Assembly (NCBI RefSeq): GCF_021654035.1
Contig: NZ_JAJPDW010000002.1
Span: 62,001-126,000, forward strand
DNA length: 64,000 nt
Source: Microbacterium aurantiacum
Lineage (GTDB): Bacteria > Actinomycetota > Actinomycetes > Actinomycetales > Microbacteriaceae
Reading direction: 5' to 3'
Below, piece by piece: positions 8,896 to 17,830 of this stretch. How positions within the stretch are numbered: the first letter of the stretch is position 1; each line of letters starts with the position of its first letter. The translations under genes and the position numbers were made by a program. The notes below the pieces were generated by a model, which was given only the letters and a program-made list of their open reading frames with translations, had not been told where the DNA came from and made no database searches.

Positions 8896-10167
8896 TCAGC
8901 CGCCGGCGACGGCGGCGGCGATGTCTCGGCGGTACTGGCCGCCCTCGAGACCGATGCGCTCGACCGCGGTGTACACCGCGGTCCGCGCCTCGCGGAACGT
9001 CTCGCCGACGGCGACGACGTTGAGCACCCGTCCGCCTGTGGCGCGGAGCGTGCCGTCGTCGTCGGCCGTGGCCGCGTGGGCGAGGTGCACGCCGTCGACG
9101 GATGCCGCGGCATCCGTTCCGGTGATCTCGCGGCCCGTCTGCGGGGCGACGGGGTACCCCTCGCTCGCGAGCACGACGGTGACCGCGGCGCGATCGGAGA
9201 AGACGGGGCGACGCTCGTCCTCGAGGTGACCGGATGCCGCCGACAGCAGCAGCTGCGACAGCGGATCGACGAGTCGGGGGAGCACGACCTGGGTCTCGGG
9301 GTCTCCGAAACGGGCGTTGAACTCGATGACCTTCACGCCCGCGTCGGTGAGAATGAGGCCCGCGTAGAGCAGTCCGATGAAGGGCGTGCCCTCGGCATCC
9401 AGCTGACGGATGACGGGTTCGGCGACGTCGTGCGTGACCAGGTCGACGAAGGCCGCCTCGCTGCCGAAGCGCTCGGCGAGCCAGGGGAGCGGCGAGTAGG
9501 CGCCCATGCCCCCGGTGTTGGGGCCGGCGTCGCCGTCGCTGAGACGCTTGAAGTCCTGCGCGGGGCTGAGGGGGAGCACGCGGTCGCCGTCGCTGAGGAA
9601 GAAGAGCGACACCTCGGGGCCGGAGAGGAACTCCTCGACGAGCACGGCGCCTGACGGGAGGTACTCGGCGGCGTGGGTGAGGGCGGCCTGGCGGTCGGAG
9701 GTGACGATGACGCCCTTGCCGGCCGCGAGTCCGTCGGCCTTGACCACGTGCGGCGCGCCCAGGTCGTCAAGGGCTTTCTCGACCTCGGCGAGGGTGGCGG
9801 CGCGCACGGCACGGCCGGTGGGCACGCCCGCGGCATCCATGATGCGCTTGGCGAAGGTCTTCGATCCCTCGAGCTGCGCGGCGGCGCGCCCCGGACCGAA
9901 CACGGGGATGCCCCGCTCCCGCAGCGCGTCGGCGACGCCCGCGACGAGGGGAGCCTCGGGCCCGATGACGACGAGGTCGACGTGACGCTCATTCGCGAAC
10001 GCCGTCACCGCGACCGGGTCGTTCGCATCGAGTGCGACGATCTCGGCATCCCGGGCGATTCCGGCGTTGCCCGGAGCGGCATAGATCTCGTGCGCGACGT
10101 CCTCCCCCCGCAGTGCGAGGACGATGGCGTGCTCGCGCGCGCCCGAACCGAGGACCAGGATTCTCAC
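8896..10167 (-). CDS. purD: Phosphoribosylamine-glycine ligase (GAR synthetase)
   Basis: A 423-residue ATP-grasp enzyme that joins phosphoribosylamine and glycine. The N-terminus ([15 protein letters not shown]) and the motifs [38 protein letters not shown] and [12 protein letters not shown] are all present and in the usual order, and the length is typical. It ends close to the convergent DUF202 gene and is divergent from a sterol-carrier-like gene, 47 bases apart. Confidence 0.96.
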   Translation of the reverse strand: MRILVLGSGAREHAIVLALRGEDVAHEIYAAPGNAGIARDAEIVALDANDPVAVTAFANERHVDLVVIGPEAPLVAGVADALRERGIPVFGPGRAAAQLEGSKTFAKRIMDAAGVPTGRAVRAATLAEVEKALDDLGAPHVVKADGLAAGKGVIVTSDRQAALTHAAEYLPSGAVLVEEFLSGPEVSLFFLSDGDRVLPLSPAQDFKRLSDGDAGPNTGGMGAYSPLPWLAERFGSEAAFVDLVTHDVAEPVIRQLDAEGTPFIGLLYAGLILTDAGVKVIEFNARFGDPETQVVLPRLVDPLSQLLLSAASGHLEDERRPVFSDRAAVTVVLASEGYPVAPQTGREITGTDAAASVDGVHLAHAATADDDGTLRATGGRVLNVVAVGETFREARTAVYTAVERIGLEGGQYRRDIAAAVAGG

Positions 10168-10214
10168 CCCGCCAGCCTAGCGAGGGGGTCGTCGGGCGCG
10201 AGTACGGTGAAGAG

Positions 10215-10571
10215 ATGCCTCCGCGGAAGATCACCACCGACGACGGACGTGCCGCGCTCGCCGCCCTCGCCTCGGGGTCGACCGACCGGCCCACGCGCGC
10301 GACCGCGGTCCGCTATCTCCTGCAGCTCCTCGCCGAGAAGGCGCCCGGCAACAGCGTCGAGGTGCGCGTGCCGCCGTTCGGTGCGGTCCAGGTGCTCGAG
10401 GGTCCGCGGCATACCCGCGGGACGCCGCCGAACGTCGTGGAGACGGATGCCGACACCTGGGTCGCCCTCGCCACCGGCGCCGAATCCTGGTCGGACGCCG
10501 CCGCGTCCGGACGCATCGCCGCCTCCGGCGTGCGCGCCGACCTCTCCGCTCTGCTGCCGCTCCGGCCCTGA
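10215..10571 (+). CDS. Sterol carrier (SCP2-like) family protein
   Basis: A 118-residue protein starting [16 protein letters not shown]. The segment [23 protein letters not shown] followed by a conserved [16 protein letters not shown] is typical of the small actinobacterial proteins annotated as sterol-carrier family, here with the ligand-binding half of the SCP2 fold. Its cellular role is unknown. It has no signal peptide or membrane span. It sits divergent to purD, as often seen in related genomes (recalled, not checked). Confidence 0.75.
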   Translation: MPPRKITTDDGRAALAALASGSTDRPTRATAVRYLLQLLAEKAPGNSVEVRVPPFGAVQVLEGPRHTRGTPPNVVETDADTWVALATGAESWSDAAASGRIAASGVRADLSALLPLRP

Positions 10572-10667
10572 GCGGGCTCCGGCCGGGCGCGCGGCATCCG
10601 TGAACAGCGCCGGAACGGATGCCGCGCGACCGGCCCGTGCCCGTGCACCCGGTGCCACAATGAACCC

Positions 10668-11180
10668 ATGGCACGCGCGCGCACAGGCGCAGCAGACGAT
10701 GACGACCGCTCCCGGCACGAGCACGTCGTCGACGAGGAGTGGGTCTCGCTCGGTGTGAGGCGCGCGCCGCGGGTCGGACGGTTCCTGTTCATCGGACTCT
10801 TTGGCGGCCTCGCGATGGCGATCATCCTCACGGTCGTCGCGGGGTTCACCGCGCCTCCCGGGGGGCCGCTCTCGAACGGTCCGTCGGGGTACCTCCGGGT
10901 CTTCGGCGTCCTCGCGGCCCTCTGTATCGGGCTGGGGCTGCTCGTCACGAGCGTCCTGGCGATCGTGCTCGACCGCTTCGTGGGTCTTCGCACCTCGCCG
11001 GTCATCGCCGAGCACGCCACGACCCTGCACGACGATCTCACCTCGCCCGTCGGCGACGACCCACCCCGCTGGGTGCGCGACGCCGCCGACCTCGCGCCAC
11101 CCCCGCCGCGTCCCCCACGGGCGCCCCGTCCTGACGGCCCTCCCGCCGGCGGCCCGGCCCCCGACGCCCCGAAGGGATAA
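10668..11180 (+). CDS. Two-span membrane protein of unknown function
   Basis: A 170-residue protein with an acidic N-terminus, two hydrophobic spans (around residues 42-64 and 80-104) and a Pro-rich cytoplasmic tail (DLAPPPPRPPRAPRP). The pattern of RVGRFLFIGLFGG, a loop with the GP-rich turn, and a second span ending in VLDRF resembles the next gene (11188-11556), so the two look like tandem paralogues. Relatives are sometimes labelled potassium transporter Trk in databases, but no ion-channel motif is visible and that label should not be trusted. Confidence 0.75.
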   Translation: MARARTGAADDDDRSRHEHVVDEEWVSLGVRRAPRVGRFLFIGLFGGLAMAIILTVVAGFTAPPGGPLSNGPSGYLRVFGVLAALCIGLGLLVTSVLAIVLDRFVGLRTSPVIAEHATTLHDDLTSPVGDDPPRWVRDAADLAPPPPRPPRAPRPDGPPAGGPAPDAPKG

Positions 11181-11187
11181 TGGAGGC

Positions 11188-11556
11188 ATGGCCGACGACC
11201 CGATGCACCCGCGCGACTCCGCGCCCGAGCCCTACCGTGCGCGGTCCGAGACCCTCCAGCTCCGCCGCGCACCGAAGATCTCGGTGTTCCTCATCGCCGG
11301 CGCCGGACTCGGCATCCTCGCCGCCCTCATCCTGACCTTCGCGTTCAACGGCACGGAGGCCGTGAGTCGCAACACCGGATTCGAGTACTCGCAGACCCAG
11401 GTCTTCGGCTTCATCGCGCTCATCTGCATCCCGATCGGTGTCGCCCTCGGCGGCGTCGTGGCGCTGATCTTCGACCGCGCCTCCAACCGGCGCGCGCGGG
11501 AGGTCACCGTCGAGCACGACGCGATCCAGATCGCCCCGGACGACGACCGCGCCTGA
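11188..11556 (+). CDS. Two-span membrane protein, paralogue of the preceding gene
   Basis: A 122-residue protein with two hydrophobic spans (about residues 31-53 and 69-95), the second ending GGVVALIFDRASNRRAREV. It shares layout with the upstream gene and follows it by seven bases behind GGAGG. The polar ends are predicted cytoplasmic. Function unknown; possibly a small subunit or regulator of a membrane complex. Confidence 0.75.
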   Translation: MADDPMHPRDSAPEPYRARSETLQLRRAPKISVFLIAGAGLGILAALILTFAFNGTEAVSRNTGFEYSQTQVFGFIALICIPIGVALGGVVALIFDRASNRRAREVTVEHDAIQIAPDDDRA

Positions 11557-11569
11557 CGGATCGTTCCCG

Positions 11570-12181
11570 TCAGGCCAGCTCGGCGATGATCGGGTGGATC
11601 GCCGCGTCGAACGCGACGACGTCACCGCGCAGCGAGTCGGTCACCGCGATCGTGAGTGAGCCGATCCACCACACGCCGCGCTGCGCGAGGGGCAGTACCT
11701 GCACGTTCAACTCGAACGAGTGCGCCCGGCGACCGATCTGCCGCTCGTACTCGGCGATCGCGCTCGCGTAGGCGCGGTAGGCGCTTCCGCTGCCGACGTG
11801 GCCGTCGCGCCGGTAACGCGCGTGCGCCGACTGCGCGAACGCGAGGGCTTCGGATCCGTGCCCGCTGAGCTCCGCGCGCAGCTCGTCGAACCCCTCGACG
11901 GGCAGCGCGAGGAGGGTGTCGTACTCGTCGACCAGATCCAGGGGCACGGGGGAGGGGTGGGCCTGCGGCTCGACCGTCATCGCCCAGTACTCCCGCCACT
12001 GACGCTCGAGGACCGCCTGCGCGTCCTCGTCGCGCTCGACCGGTCGCGGCGGGATCCCGCGCAGGTGCGGAAGCTCGTCCGGAGAGCGGATGCCGAGCAC
12101 CTGGCGCAGGTAGAGGGCGAGGAGCACCGGCTGACCGGCATCTTCGCGGATCAGCCACTCCGGAGCCCCGGCCGCGCCCAT
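11570..12181 (-). CDS. Hypothetical protein
   Basis: A 203-residue soluble protein with no recognised domain (an in-frame GTG at 12187 would add two residues). Visible features are an N-terminal PEWLIREDAG, several Trp in EYWAMTVEP and GVWWIGSLTIAV, and a Tyr-rich middle (YRAYASAIAEYERQ). Composition and codon use match the host genes. It is convergent with the membrane-protein pair and abuts the transposase remnant, so it marks the left edge of the atypical patch. Function not recognised. Confidence 0.65.
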   Translation of the reverse strand: MGAAGAPEWLIREDAGQPVLLALYLRQVLGIRSPDELPHLRGIPPRPVERDEDAQAVLERQWREYWAMTVEPQAHPSPVPLDLVDEYDTLLALPVEGFDELRAELSGHGSEALAFAQSAHARYRRDGHVGSGSAYRAYASAIAEYERQIGRRAHSFELNVQVLPLAQRGVWWIGSLTIAVTDSLRGDVVAFDAAIHPIIAELA

Positions 12182-12202
12182 GCGCACCAGTGTATTGCCG
12201 GC

Positions 12203-12679
12203 TCATCCCAATCGGGGGTGTAGGAGTTGGGGTCTGAAGCCGCCGGTCTCGAGCAGGCTTCGGGCGATGTCGTTGGTCAGGTTGCGGAACCCGAGTGCGG
12301 AGCCGCGCAGGTGTTCGAGCCGTCCGTTGAGCGCCTCGGTAGCGTCATCAACGAACAGCGCGCGTAGCCTGTCGCTCTGCTTGTCGGTGAACAGGTCCGC
12401 GCCGGAGCGCAGCAGCCTTGCTGGGCCGGCGCCATCGCGGACCGGGGTGAGGTCGATGACCACCGTGACGTATTTGTCGACACACGTGTCCGCAGTCGGC
12501 ACCGCGGTAGCGGCGCACTACAACTTCCAGCACGGTCGGTCACCAGCCCAGCGGCACGCGAGGACCGCACGATCCGGTTCAAGTCGTTGCCCGATCACGC
12601 TCAGACCGAGGCCGTCGAGTCGAGCGAAGGCGGTCAGGTCAGGGCGGCCGAAGCCGGCCGGCGGGGTAGCGTCGGACAC
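12203..12679 (-). pseudogene. ISL3-family transposase remnant
   Basis: Pieces of one ISL3-type transposase in the right order but in different frames. From a GTG at 12679 the minus strand gives an intact N-terminus (TAFARLDGLGLSVIGQRL, then EPDRAVLACR). A frame change leads to VVVRRYRGADCGHV, the zinc-finger-like region. Another leads to KYVTVVIDLTPVRDG, then TDKQSDRLRALF, then the C-terminal GRLEHLRGSALGFRNLTN and ARSLLETGGFRPQL. Full-length relatives are about 430 residues; here only 477 bases remain, so large internal deletions have removed most of the DDE catalytic core. It cannot make active transposase. Terminal inverted repeats were not identified with confidence. Confidence 0.85.
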
Positions 12680-12786
12680 GTCGAGGTCTTTCGGATGGAT
12701 GGCGTAGGAACCTCCATCGTCGGGAGACCTCGACGTCTATCTGCGGACCGACTCGGCGGGGCGCGATTGTCTCGTGCGTTCCCGGA

Positions 12787-13098
12787 CTACGGGAGCTTGG
12801 ACGCGAGGACGTCGGCCGCCAGGATCTCGGGTGCTGCGCCGAGGAGGTGCTGGTTGGCCATCAGGGCTGCGACGATGGCGCCGTTGGCATGGGCGTCGCG
12901 AGCGGCCTCGTCGGGGAATGCATCGAAGATCCAGAAGGTGTCGGCGTGGGTCCTGACCGCGAACCAGACAATCGTTCCTGCTTCTTCGTTGGCGAGTGCG
13001 ACAGCGCCGGAGAGCAGATCAGCGAGCGCGTCGTGCTGTCCATCGGCCGCGACGATCTTGGCGACGAAGGCATACGGAAGTGATGCGGGTGTGGACAT
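12787..13098 (-). CDS. Antibiotic biosynthesis monooxygenase (ABM)-fold enzyme, putative quinol monooxygenase
   Basis: A 103-residue protein of the ABM/YgiN dimeric alpha-beta barrel family: YAFVAKIVAADGQHDALADL, then NEEAGTIVWFAVRTHADTFWIFDAFPDEAA and DAHANGAIVAALM. These small enzymes oxidise quinol-like or polyketide aromatics without cofactor, or act in stress response. It is divergent from a GlxA-type AraC regulator 108 bases away, which probably controls it. It lies next to an IS remnant in a patch poorer in the host's common GGATGC/GCATCC hexamer, suggesting acquisition. Confidence 0.85.
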   Translation of the reverse strand: MSTPASLPYAFVAKIVAADGQHDALADLLSGAVALANEEAGTIVWFAVRTHADTFWIFDAFPDEAARDAHANGAIVAALMANQHLLGAAPEILAADVLASKLP

Positions 13099-13193
13099 GA
13101 GGGACTCTCCTAGGTGTCGAGGTTTCTTGGTGAAGCGAGTTCAGCGTATGACGAGCGAGGGCCGGTGGGGAGTGGCGTATACGGCAGTATTGC

Positions 13194-13199
13194 TATCAT
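13194..13199 (+). promoter_or_regulatory. Putative -10 of a leaderless araC-type gene
   Basis: TATCAT lies only seven bases upstream of the ATG at 13207, and there is no Shine-Dalgarno sequence before that ATG. If used, transcription would start at or one base before the start codon and give a leaderless mRNA, which is common in actinobacteria. The -35 region (about 13171-13176) is weak, as expected for an activator-dependent promoter. Confidence 0.4.
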
Positions 13200-13206
13200 T
13201 CACGCC

Positions 13207-14148
13207 ATGCGTATCGGACTGATCGCGATCGACGGCTGCTTCGGTTCGGCGGTCGCGTCGATCATCGACATCGTGCGGGTGGCCGACGGAGCCCGCGGCG
13301 ATGTCGACCCGCGGATCGACCCGATCGAACTCGCCATCCTCGGGCCGAAACGGCGAGTGACCACGACGGCATCGATGACCCTGACGGTGGACCACCCGCT
13401 GTCGGAGTCCGGAGAGTTCGACGTGGTCGTCGTCCCTGCGCTTGGAACCCTTACGGCCGCCGCTACCAACGACGTCCTCCAGAGCCGAGATGCTCGTTCG
13501 GTCATCGCCTCGCTCGGGCGCCTCGACGAGGCGACCACCCGGATCGCCGCGGCGTGCACCGGCGTGTTCGCTGTCGCCGAGACCGGACGGATGCATCATC
13601 GGCGGGCGACGACCAGCTGGTTCCTGGGGCCGGAGTTCCTGAAGCGCTATCCGACCGTCGCCCTCGATCTCGACACCATGGTCGTGGTCGACGGGAACCT
13701 CGTCACCGCCGGCGCCGCGTTCGCCCACATCGACCTCGCGCTCTCACTCGTGCGATCGATCAGCCCCGACCTGGCCCAACATGTCGCCAAGCTCCTCATC
13801 ATCGACGAGCGCCCGTCGCAGGCGGCCTTCGTCGCCTACGAACATCTCCGGCACGAGGACCCGATCGTCGTCGAGTTCGAACGCTTCGTGCGCGCCCGCC
13901 TGGACGAACCGTTCGACGTCGCCTTCGTCGCGCAGTCGCTCGGCACCAGCCGGCGCACCCTCGAACGACGAGTCCGTGCGGCGCTCAACCTCACTCCGCT
14001 CGGCTTCGTCCAACGGCTTCGCATCGAACGAGCTCGGCACCTCTCAGCAACCACGGACCTCACCTCCGCCGAGATCGCGCTACGGGTCGGCTACGCGAAC
14101 GCCGAGACTCTGCGCTCCCTCCTGCGCAGGCAGCGACGCCGTTCCTGA
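13207..14148 (+). CDS. GlxA-type AraC-family transcriptional regulator
   Basis: A 313-residue regulator. Residues 1-190 form a DJ-1/PfpI-like sensor domain (MRIGLIAIDGCFGSAVASI ... VVVPALG ... AAACTGVFAVAETG); residues about 215-313 are an AraC double helix-turn-helix with the second helix region TSAEIALRVGYANAETLRSL. Family members sense small metabolites and activate neighbouring genes, here probably the divergent ABM-fold gene. The start at 13207 is chosen because the sensor-domain similarity begins at MRIGLIAIDG. It is a member of the atypical patch next to the IS remnant. Confidence 0.88.
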   Translation: MRIGLIAIDGCFGSAVASIIDIVRVADGARGDVDPRIDPIELAILGPKRRVTTTASMTLTVDHPLSESGEFDVVVVPALGTLTAAATNDVLQSRDARSVIASLGRLDEATTRIAAACTGVFAVAETGRMHHRRATTSWFLGPEFLKRYPTVALDLDTMVVVDGNLVTAGAAFAHIDLALSLVRSISPDLAQHVAKLLIIDERPSQAAFVAYEHLRHEDPIVVEFERFVRARLDEPFDVAFVAQSLGTSRRTLERRVRAALNLTPLGFVQRLRIERARHLSATTDLTSAEIALRVGYANAETLRSLLRRQRRRS

Positions 14149-14452
14149 CCTATCGCCATGCCTGTAGCTTGTGTCCTAGCGCTCGGTTGGAACCACCTCT
14201 CTGCACGTCGCGTCGACGCTTCTGCGTCGCCCCTGGACTACCCACTCGACACGCCCGCAGCACAGCCCATGTGACGTGCCCCGGCTTCCCGGACGGTCGG
14301 GGTTGGGTGGCTGTGATGTCGCTGCCTTCTCGTCGAGAAGGTCAGCAGACCCGATCAGAGCCGATCGGGATGAGCCGCGAAGGCGGCCCGCCTCCCGCTC
14401 GCGGACGGTAGCGGGACGGCAAGGGCCCCGCGCCGCCGCTAGGCTGTAGCCC
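14149..14452. other. Intergenic region between the araC-type gene and purM
   Basis: About 300 bases with no convincing gene. It contains a 15-base perfect palindrome, CTTCTCGTCGAGAAG, at 14326-14340, followed by GATCAGAGCCGATC. The left half has a composition unlike its neighbours and may be further mobile-element debris, but no protein similarity was recognised. The right end must hold the purM promoter; no clear hexamers were found. Confidence 0.4.
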
Positions 14453-15592
14453 GTGGCCTCACCCTCTCGAGACACCCCCGAAAACCCTTACGCCCGAGCC
14501 GGAGTCGATACGGCAGCGGGCGATCTCGCCGTGGAACTGATGAAGTCCGCGGTGCGTCAGACGCACGGACCCGAGGTCCTCGGCGGTGTCGGCGGCTTCG
14601 CCGGCCTGTTCGACGCCTCGGCGCTCCGCGGCTACACCAAGCCGTTGCTGGCCACCAGCACGGACGGCGTGGGCACGAAGGTCGCGATCGCCCAGGCGAT
14701 CGACAAGCACGACACGATCGGGCGCGACCTCGTGGGCATGGTCGTCGACGACATCGTCGTGGTGGGGGCCGCTCCGCTCTTCATGACCGACTACATCGCG
14801 TGCGGCAAGGTCTTCCCGGAGCGCATCGCCGACATCGTCCGCGGCATCGCCGAGGGCTGCGCCGAGACCGGCACCGCCCTCGTCGGCGGCGAGACGGCCG
14901 AGCACCCGGGCCTCCTCGGGGTGAACGACTACGACGTCGCGGGCGCGGCGACCGGCGTCGTCGAGGCCGACAAGGTCCTCGGCGCCGAGCGCGTGCGCAC
15001 CGGCGATGCGGTCCTCGCCATCTCCTCCAGCGGCCTGCACGCCAACGGCTACTCGCTCGTGCGTCACATCGTGGCCGGCGCCGGCATCCAGTACGGCGAC
15101 AACGCCGCCGACTTCGGTATGACGTGGGGCGAGGCGCTCCTCGAGCCCACCCGTCTGTACACCTCGCCGCTCCTGCGCCTCCTCGACGAGACCGGCGACG
15201 CCGTGCACTCCCTCAGCCACGTCACCGGAGGCGGCATCGCAGCCAACCTCGCCCGCGTGCTGCCCCGCGGCTCGTGGGTCGACGTCGACCGGTCGACCTG
15301 GTCGCCGTCGCCGGTCTTCCGCGTGCTCGCCGACCTCGGCGGGCTCGACCTGGCCGCGACGGAAGCCACCTGGAACCTCGGCATCGGCTTCCTCGCCGTC
15401 GTCGACGCGGATCGGGCGGATGCCGCGATCGCGCAGCTGGCCACCTCCGGTCTCGACGCCTGGCAGGTCGGTGTCGTCCGCGACGGGGCCCTCCCCGACG
15501 GCGACTTCGAGCAGGGCGCCAAGGGCGTCGACGGCGGAGCGGTGCGCCTCGTCGGAACGTATTCGGACGGCGCCGCCGGCGCCACCCGCTGA
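14453..15592 (+). CDS. purM: Phosphoribosylformylglycinamidine cyclo-ligase (AIR synthetase)
   Basis: A 379-residue enzyme that closes the imidazole ring (FGAM to AIR with ATP). Diagnostic motifs include YARAGVDTAAGDLAVELM, ATSTDGVGTKVAIA, GMVVDDIVVVGAAPLFM and ALVGGETAEHPG. It starts at a GTG and is slightly longer than E. coli PurM because of N- and C-terminal extensions. It precedes purF by 27 bases on the same strand, forming a purMF pair. Confidence 0.96.
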   Translation: MASPSRDTPENPYARAGVDTAAGDLAVELMKSAVRQTHGPEVLGGVGGFAGLFDASALRGYTKPLLATSTDGVGTKVAIAQAIDKHDTIGRDLVGMVVDDIVVVGAAPLFMTDYIACGKVFPERIADIVRGIAEGCAETGTALVGGETAEHPGLLGVNDYDVAGAATGVVEADKVLGAERVRTGDAVLAISSSGLHANGYSLVRHIVAGAGIQYGDNAADFGMTWGEALLEPTRLYTSPLLRLLDETGDAVHSLSHVTGGGIAANLARVLPRGSWVDVDRSTWSPSPVFRVLADLGGLDLAATEATWNLGIGFLAVVDADRADAAIAQLATSGLDAWQVGVVRDGALPDGDFEQGAKGVDGGAVRLVGTYSDGAAGATR

Positions 15593-15619
15593 CCCAACCA
15601 TCGGAGCGAAGCAACACCC

Positions 15620-17083
15620 ATGTGCGGAATTGTCGGGATGGTGGGCCGTGGGTCCGTCAACCAGGAGATCTACGACTCCCTGCTCCTCCTCCAGCATCGC
15701 GGCCAGGATTCCACCGGGATCGCCACGGCCGAGCCGAGCGGCGTGTTCCACGTCCACAAGGCGAAGGGCCAGGTGCGTGAGGGCTTCCGCACCCGCGACA
15801 TGCGCTCCCTCCTCGGCAACCTCGGCCTCGGCCACGTCCGCTACGCGACCAAGGGCACGGCATCCAGCGAAGAAGAGGCGCAGCCCTTCTACGTCAACGC
15901 CCCGTACGGCATCGTGCTGGTGCACAACGGCAACCTCACCAACACGCGTGAGCTGACCGAGGAGCTGTTCCGCAAGGACCGACGGCACCTCAACACCAGC
16001 TCCGACACCGAGCTGCTCGTGAACGTCCTCGCGAACGAGCTGCAGACCGTGATCTCGGGTCCGGACCTCGATCCGGAGCAGGTCTTCCAGGCCGTCACGC
16101 GCGTCCACGAGCGTGCCGAGGGGTCGTATGCGGCGATCGCGCTCATCGCGGGATACGGTCTGCTGGCGTTCCGTGATCCGTTCGGCATCCGTCCGCTGAT
16201 CCTCGGCACGCGACGCAACGCCGACGGCTCGTACGAATGGGTCGTCACCAGCGAGTCGCTGGTGCTGGAGAACGGCGAGTTCGAGGTCGTCCGAGACGTC
16301 GAACCGGGCGAGGCCGTCTTCATCGACCTCGAGGGCAACCTGCACACCCGGCAGTGCGCGACCGACCCGAAGCTCGTTCCGTGCTCGTTCGAGTACGTCT
16401 ACCTCGCCCGTCCCGACTCGATCATGAACGGCATCTCGGTCTACGAGGCGCGTCTGCGGATGGGGGAGCGCCTGGCGGACACGATCGCGAAGTACACCCC
16501 TCCCGGAGTGATCGACGTGGTCATGCCGATCCCCGACTCGGCGCGGCCGGCCGCGATGCAGGTCGCTCGGAAGCTCGGCATCGAGTACCGCGAGGGCTTC
16601 TATAAGAACCGCTACGTCGGCCGGACGTTCATCATGCCCGGGCAGGCCGTGCGCAAGAAGAGCGTGCGCCAGAAGCTCAACGCGATGTCGAGCGAGTTCA
16701 AGGGCAAGAACGTCCTCCTCATCGACGACTCCATCGTCCGCGGCACGACGTCGAAGGAGATCATCCAGATGGCGAGGGATGCCGGTGCCGCCACCGTCAC
16801 GTTCGCCTCGGCGGCGCCTCCTGTCCGGTACCCGCACGTGTACGGCATCAACATGCCCTCCCGTCACGAGCTCGTCGCCCACGGCCGGACGATCCCCGAG
16901 ATCGCCGAGGAGCTCGGCGCGGACTACATGGTCTACCAAGAGGTCGAAGACCTGAAGGCGGCGATCCTCGAGGGATCGCCCGACGTCGAGGACCTCGACA
17001 TGAGCTGCTTCGACGGCCGCTACATCACCGGCACCGTCAGCGACGAGTACCTCGCCTGGGTCGAGGGCTCGCAGGAGTCCTGA
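15620..17083 (+). CDS. purF: Amidophosphoribosyltransferase
   Basis: A 487-residue enzyme for the first committed step of purine synthesis (PRPP plus glutamine to phosphoribosylamine). The Ntn-hydrolase glutaminase domain begins MCGIVGMVG with Cys2 as nucleophile after Met removal. The C-terminal phosphoribosyltransferase domain has the PRPP motif VLLIDDSIVRGTTS near residues 365-378. There is no extra N-terminal propeptide of the Bacillus type. Downstream, a short hairpin (GCGTGCGACGCACGC region, about 17101-17115) may end transcription. Confidence 0.97.
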   Translation: MCGIVGMVGRGSVNQEIYDSLLLLQHRGQDSTGIATAEPSGVFHVHKAKGQVREGFRTRDMRSLLGNLGLGHVRYATKGTASSEEEAQPFYVNAPYGIVLVHNGNLTNTRELTEELFRKDRRHLNTSSDTELLVNVLANELQTVISGPDLDPEQVFQAVTRVHERAEGSYAAIALIAGYGLLAFRDPFGIRPLILGTRRNADGSYEWVVTSESLVLENGEFEVVRDVEPGEAVFIDLEGNLHTRQCATDPKLVPCSFEYVYLARPDSIMNGISVYEARLRMGERLADTIAKYTPPGVIDVVMPIPDSARPAAMQVARKLGIEYREGFYKNRYVGRTFIMPGQAVRKKSVRQKLNAMSSEFKGKNVLLIDDSIVRGTTSKEIIQMARDAGAATVTFASAAPPVRYPHVYGINMPSRHELVAHGRTIPEIAEELGADYMVYQEVEDLKAAILEGSPDVEDLDMSCFDGRYITGTVSDEYLAWVEGSQES

Positions 17084-17155
17084 CCCCCGCCCGGGAATAG
17101 CGCGTGCGACGCACGCGTTGCGGAACGGGTCGTATTCCGGCGATCGAGGGGGAGC

Positions 17156-17806
17156 ATGGCGCACGTGACGAAGGCGGTGATCGAGCAGCTCGACATCCTG
17201 GAGTCACTCGGACTGTTCGATGCGGCGCGCCGCGACCACGCGGTGGTCGCGGCGGCGGCCGCGCTCCTGCGCGCGGCGCCGCCGAGGGGCGAGACGTCGC
17301 TCGTCGGGCTCCATCCGGCGTGGTTCCCGGCATCCGGACTCGCGCCACTGATGACCCGGGAGGGAAAGCCCGGCTTCGTCGTGGAGGACATGACGGATGT
17401 CGACGACTTCCTGCCCTCGGGGTTCGAGCTCCCCGGTCATCCGCTGTACCTCGTGCACGGCGTCGAGCGGGGAGATGACCTGCGGAACGTTTCACCGGAG
17501 GAAGCGCTGCCTCGGATCACGGCGGCGGGGCGACGCGGGCTCGCGCTTCACGAGGGCCTCAGCTGGGCCATCACCCACCCGGAGATCATCGAAGCCGACC
17601 ACTGCTTCATGACGATCGGCTCGAGGAGAGCGAAGCCGCTCGCGCGCGCCGGCGACGGTGTCGCATACGACGCACGGACCCCCGCGCTGTGGAACGCGTC
17701 GGGCACCGGTCGGGACGGGAAGGACCGCCGGGGTGCGCCGAAGCTCGGCTGGTGCTGGTGGAGGAACCGGCACACGTGGCTCGGAATCGCCTCCGCCGAG
17801 CGGTAG
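17156..17806 (+). CDS. DUF5701 family protein
   Basis: A 216-residue soluble protein matching the actinobacterial DUF5701 pattern: an N-terminal helical part, LVGLHPAWFPASGLAPLM, then YLVHGVERGDD, LHEGLSWAITHPE and a C-terminal PKLGWCWWRNRHTWLGIAS. The Trp-rich end and the His residues are conserved in relatives as recalled. No enzymatic motif is known. ATG start after GGGGGAG. Confidence 0.8.
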   Translation: MAHVTKAVIEQLDILESLGLFDAARRDHAVVAAAAALLRAAPPRGETSLVGLHPAWFPASGLAPLMTREGKPGFVVEDMTDVDDFLPSGFELPGHPLYLVHGVERGDDLRNVSPEEALPRITAAGRRGLALHEGLSWAITHPEIIEADHCFMTIGSRRAKPLARAGDGVAYDARTPALWNASGTGRDGKDRRGAPKLGWCWWRNRHTWLGIASAER

Positions 17807-17830
17807 CCGTGGAGGTCGCGGATCGGCGGG

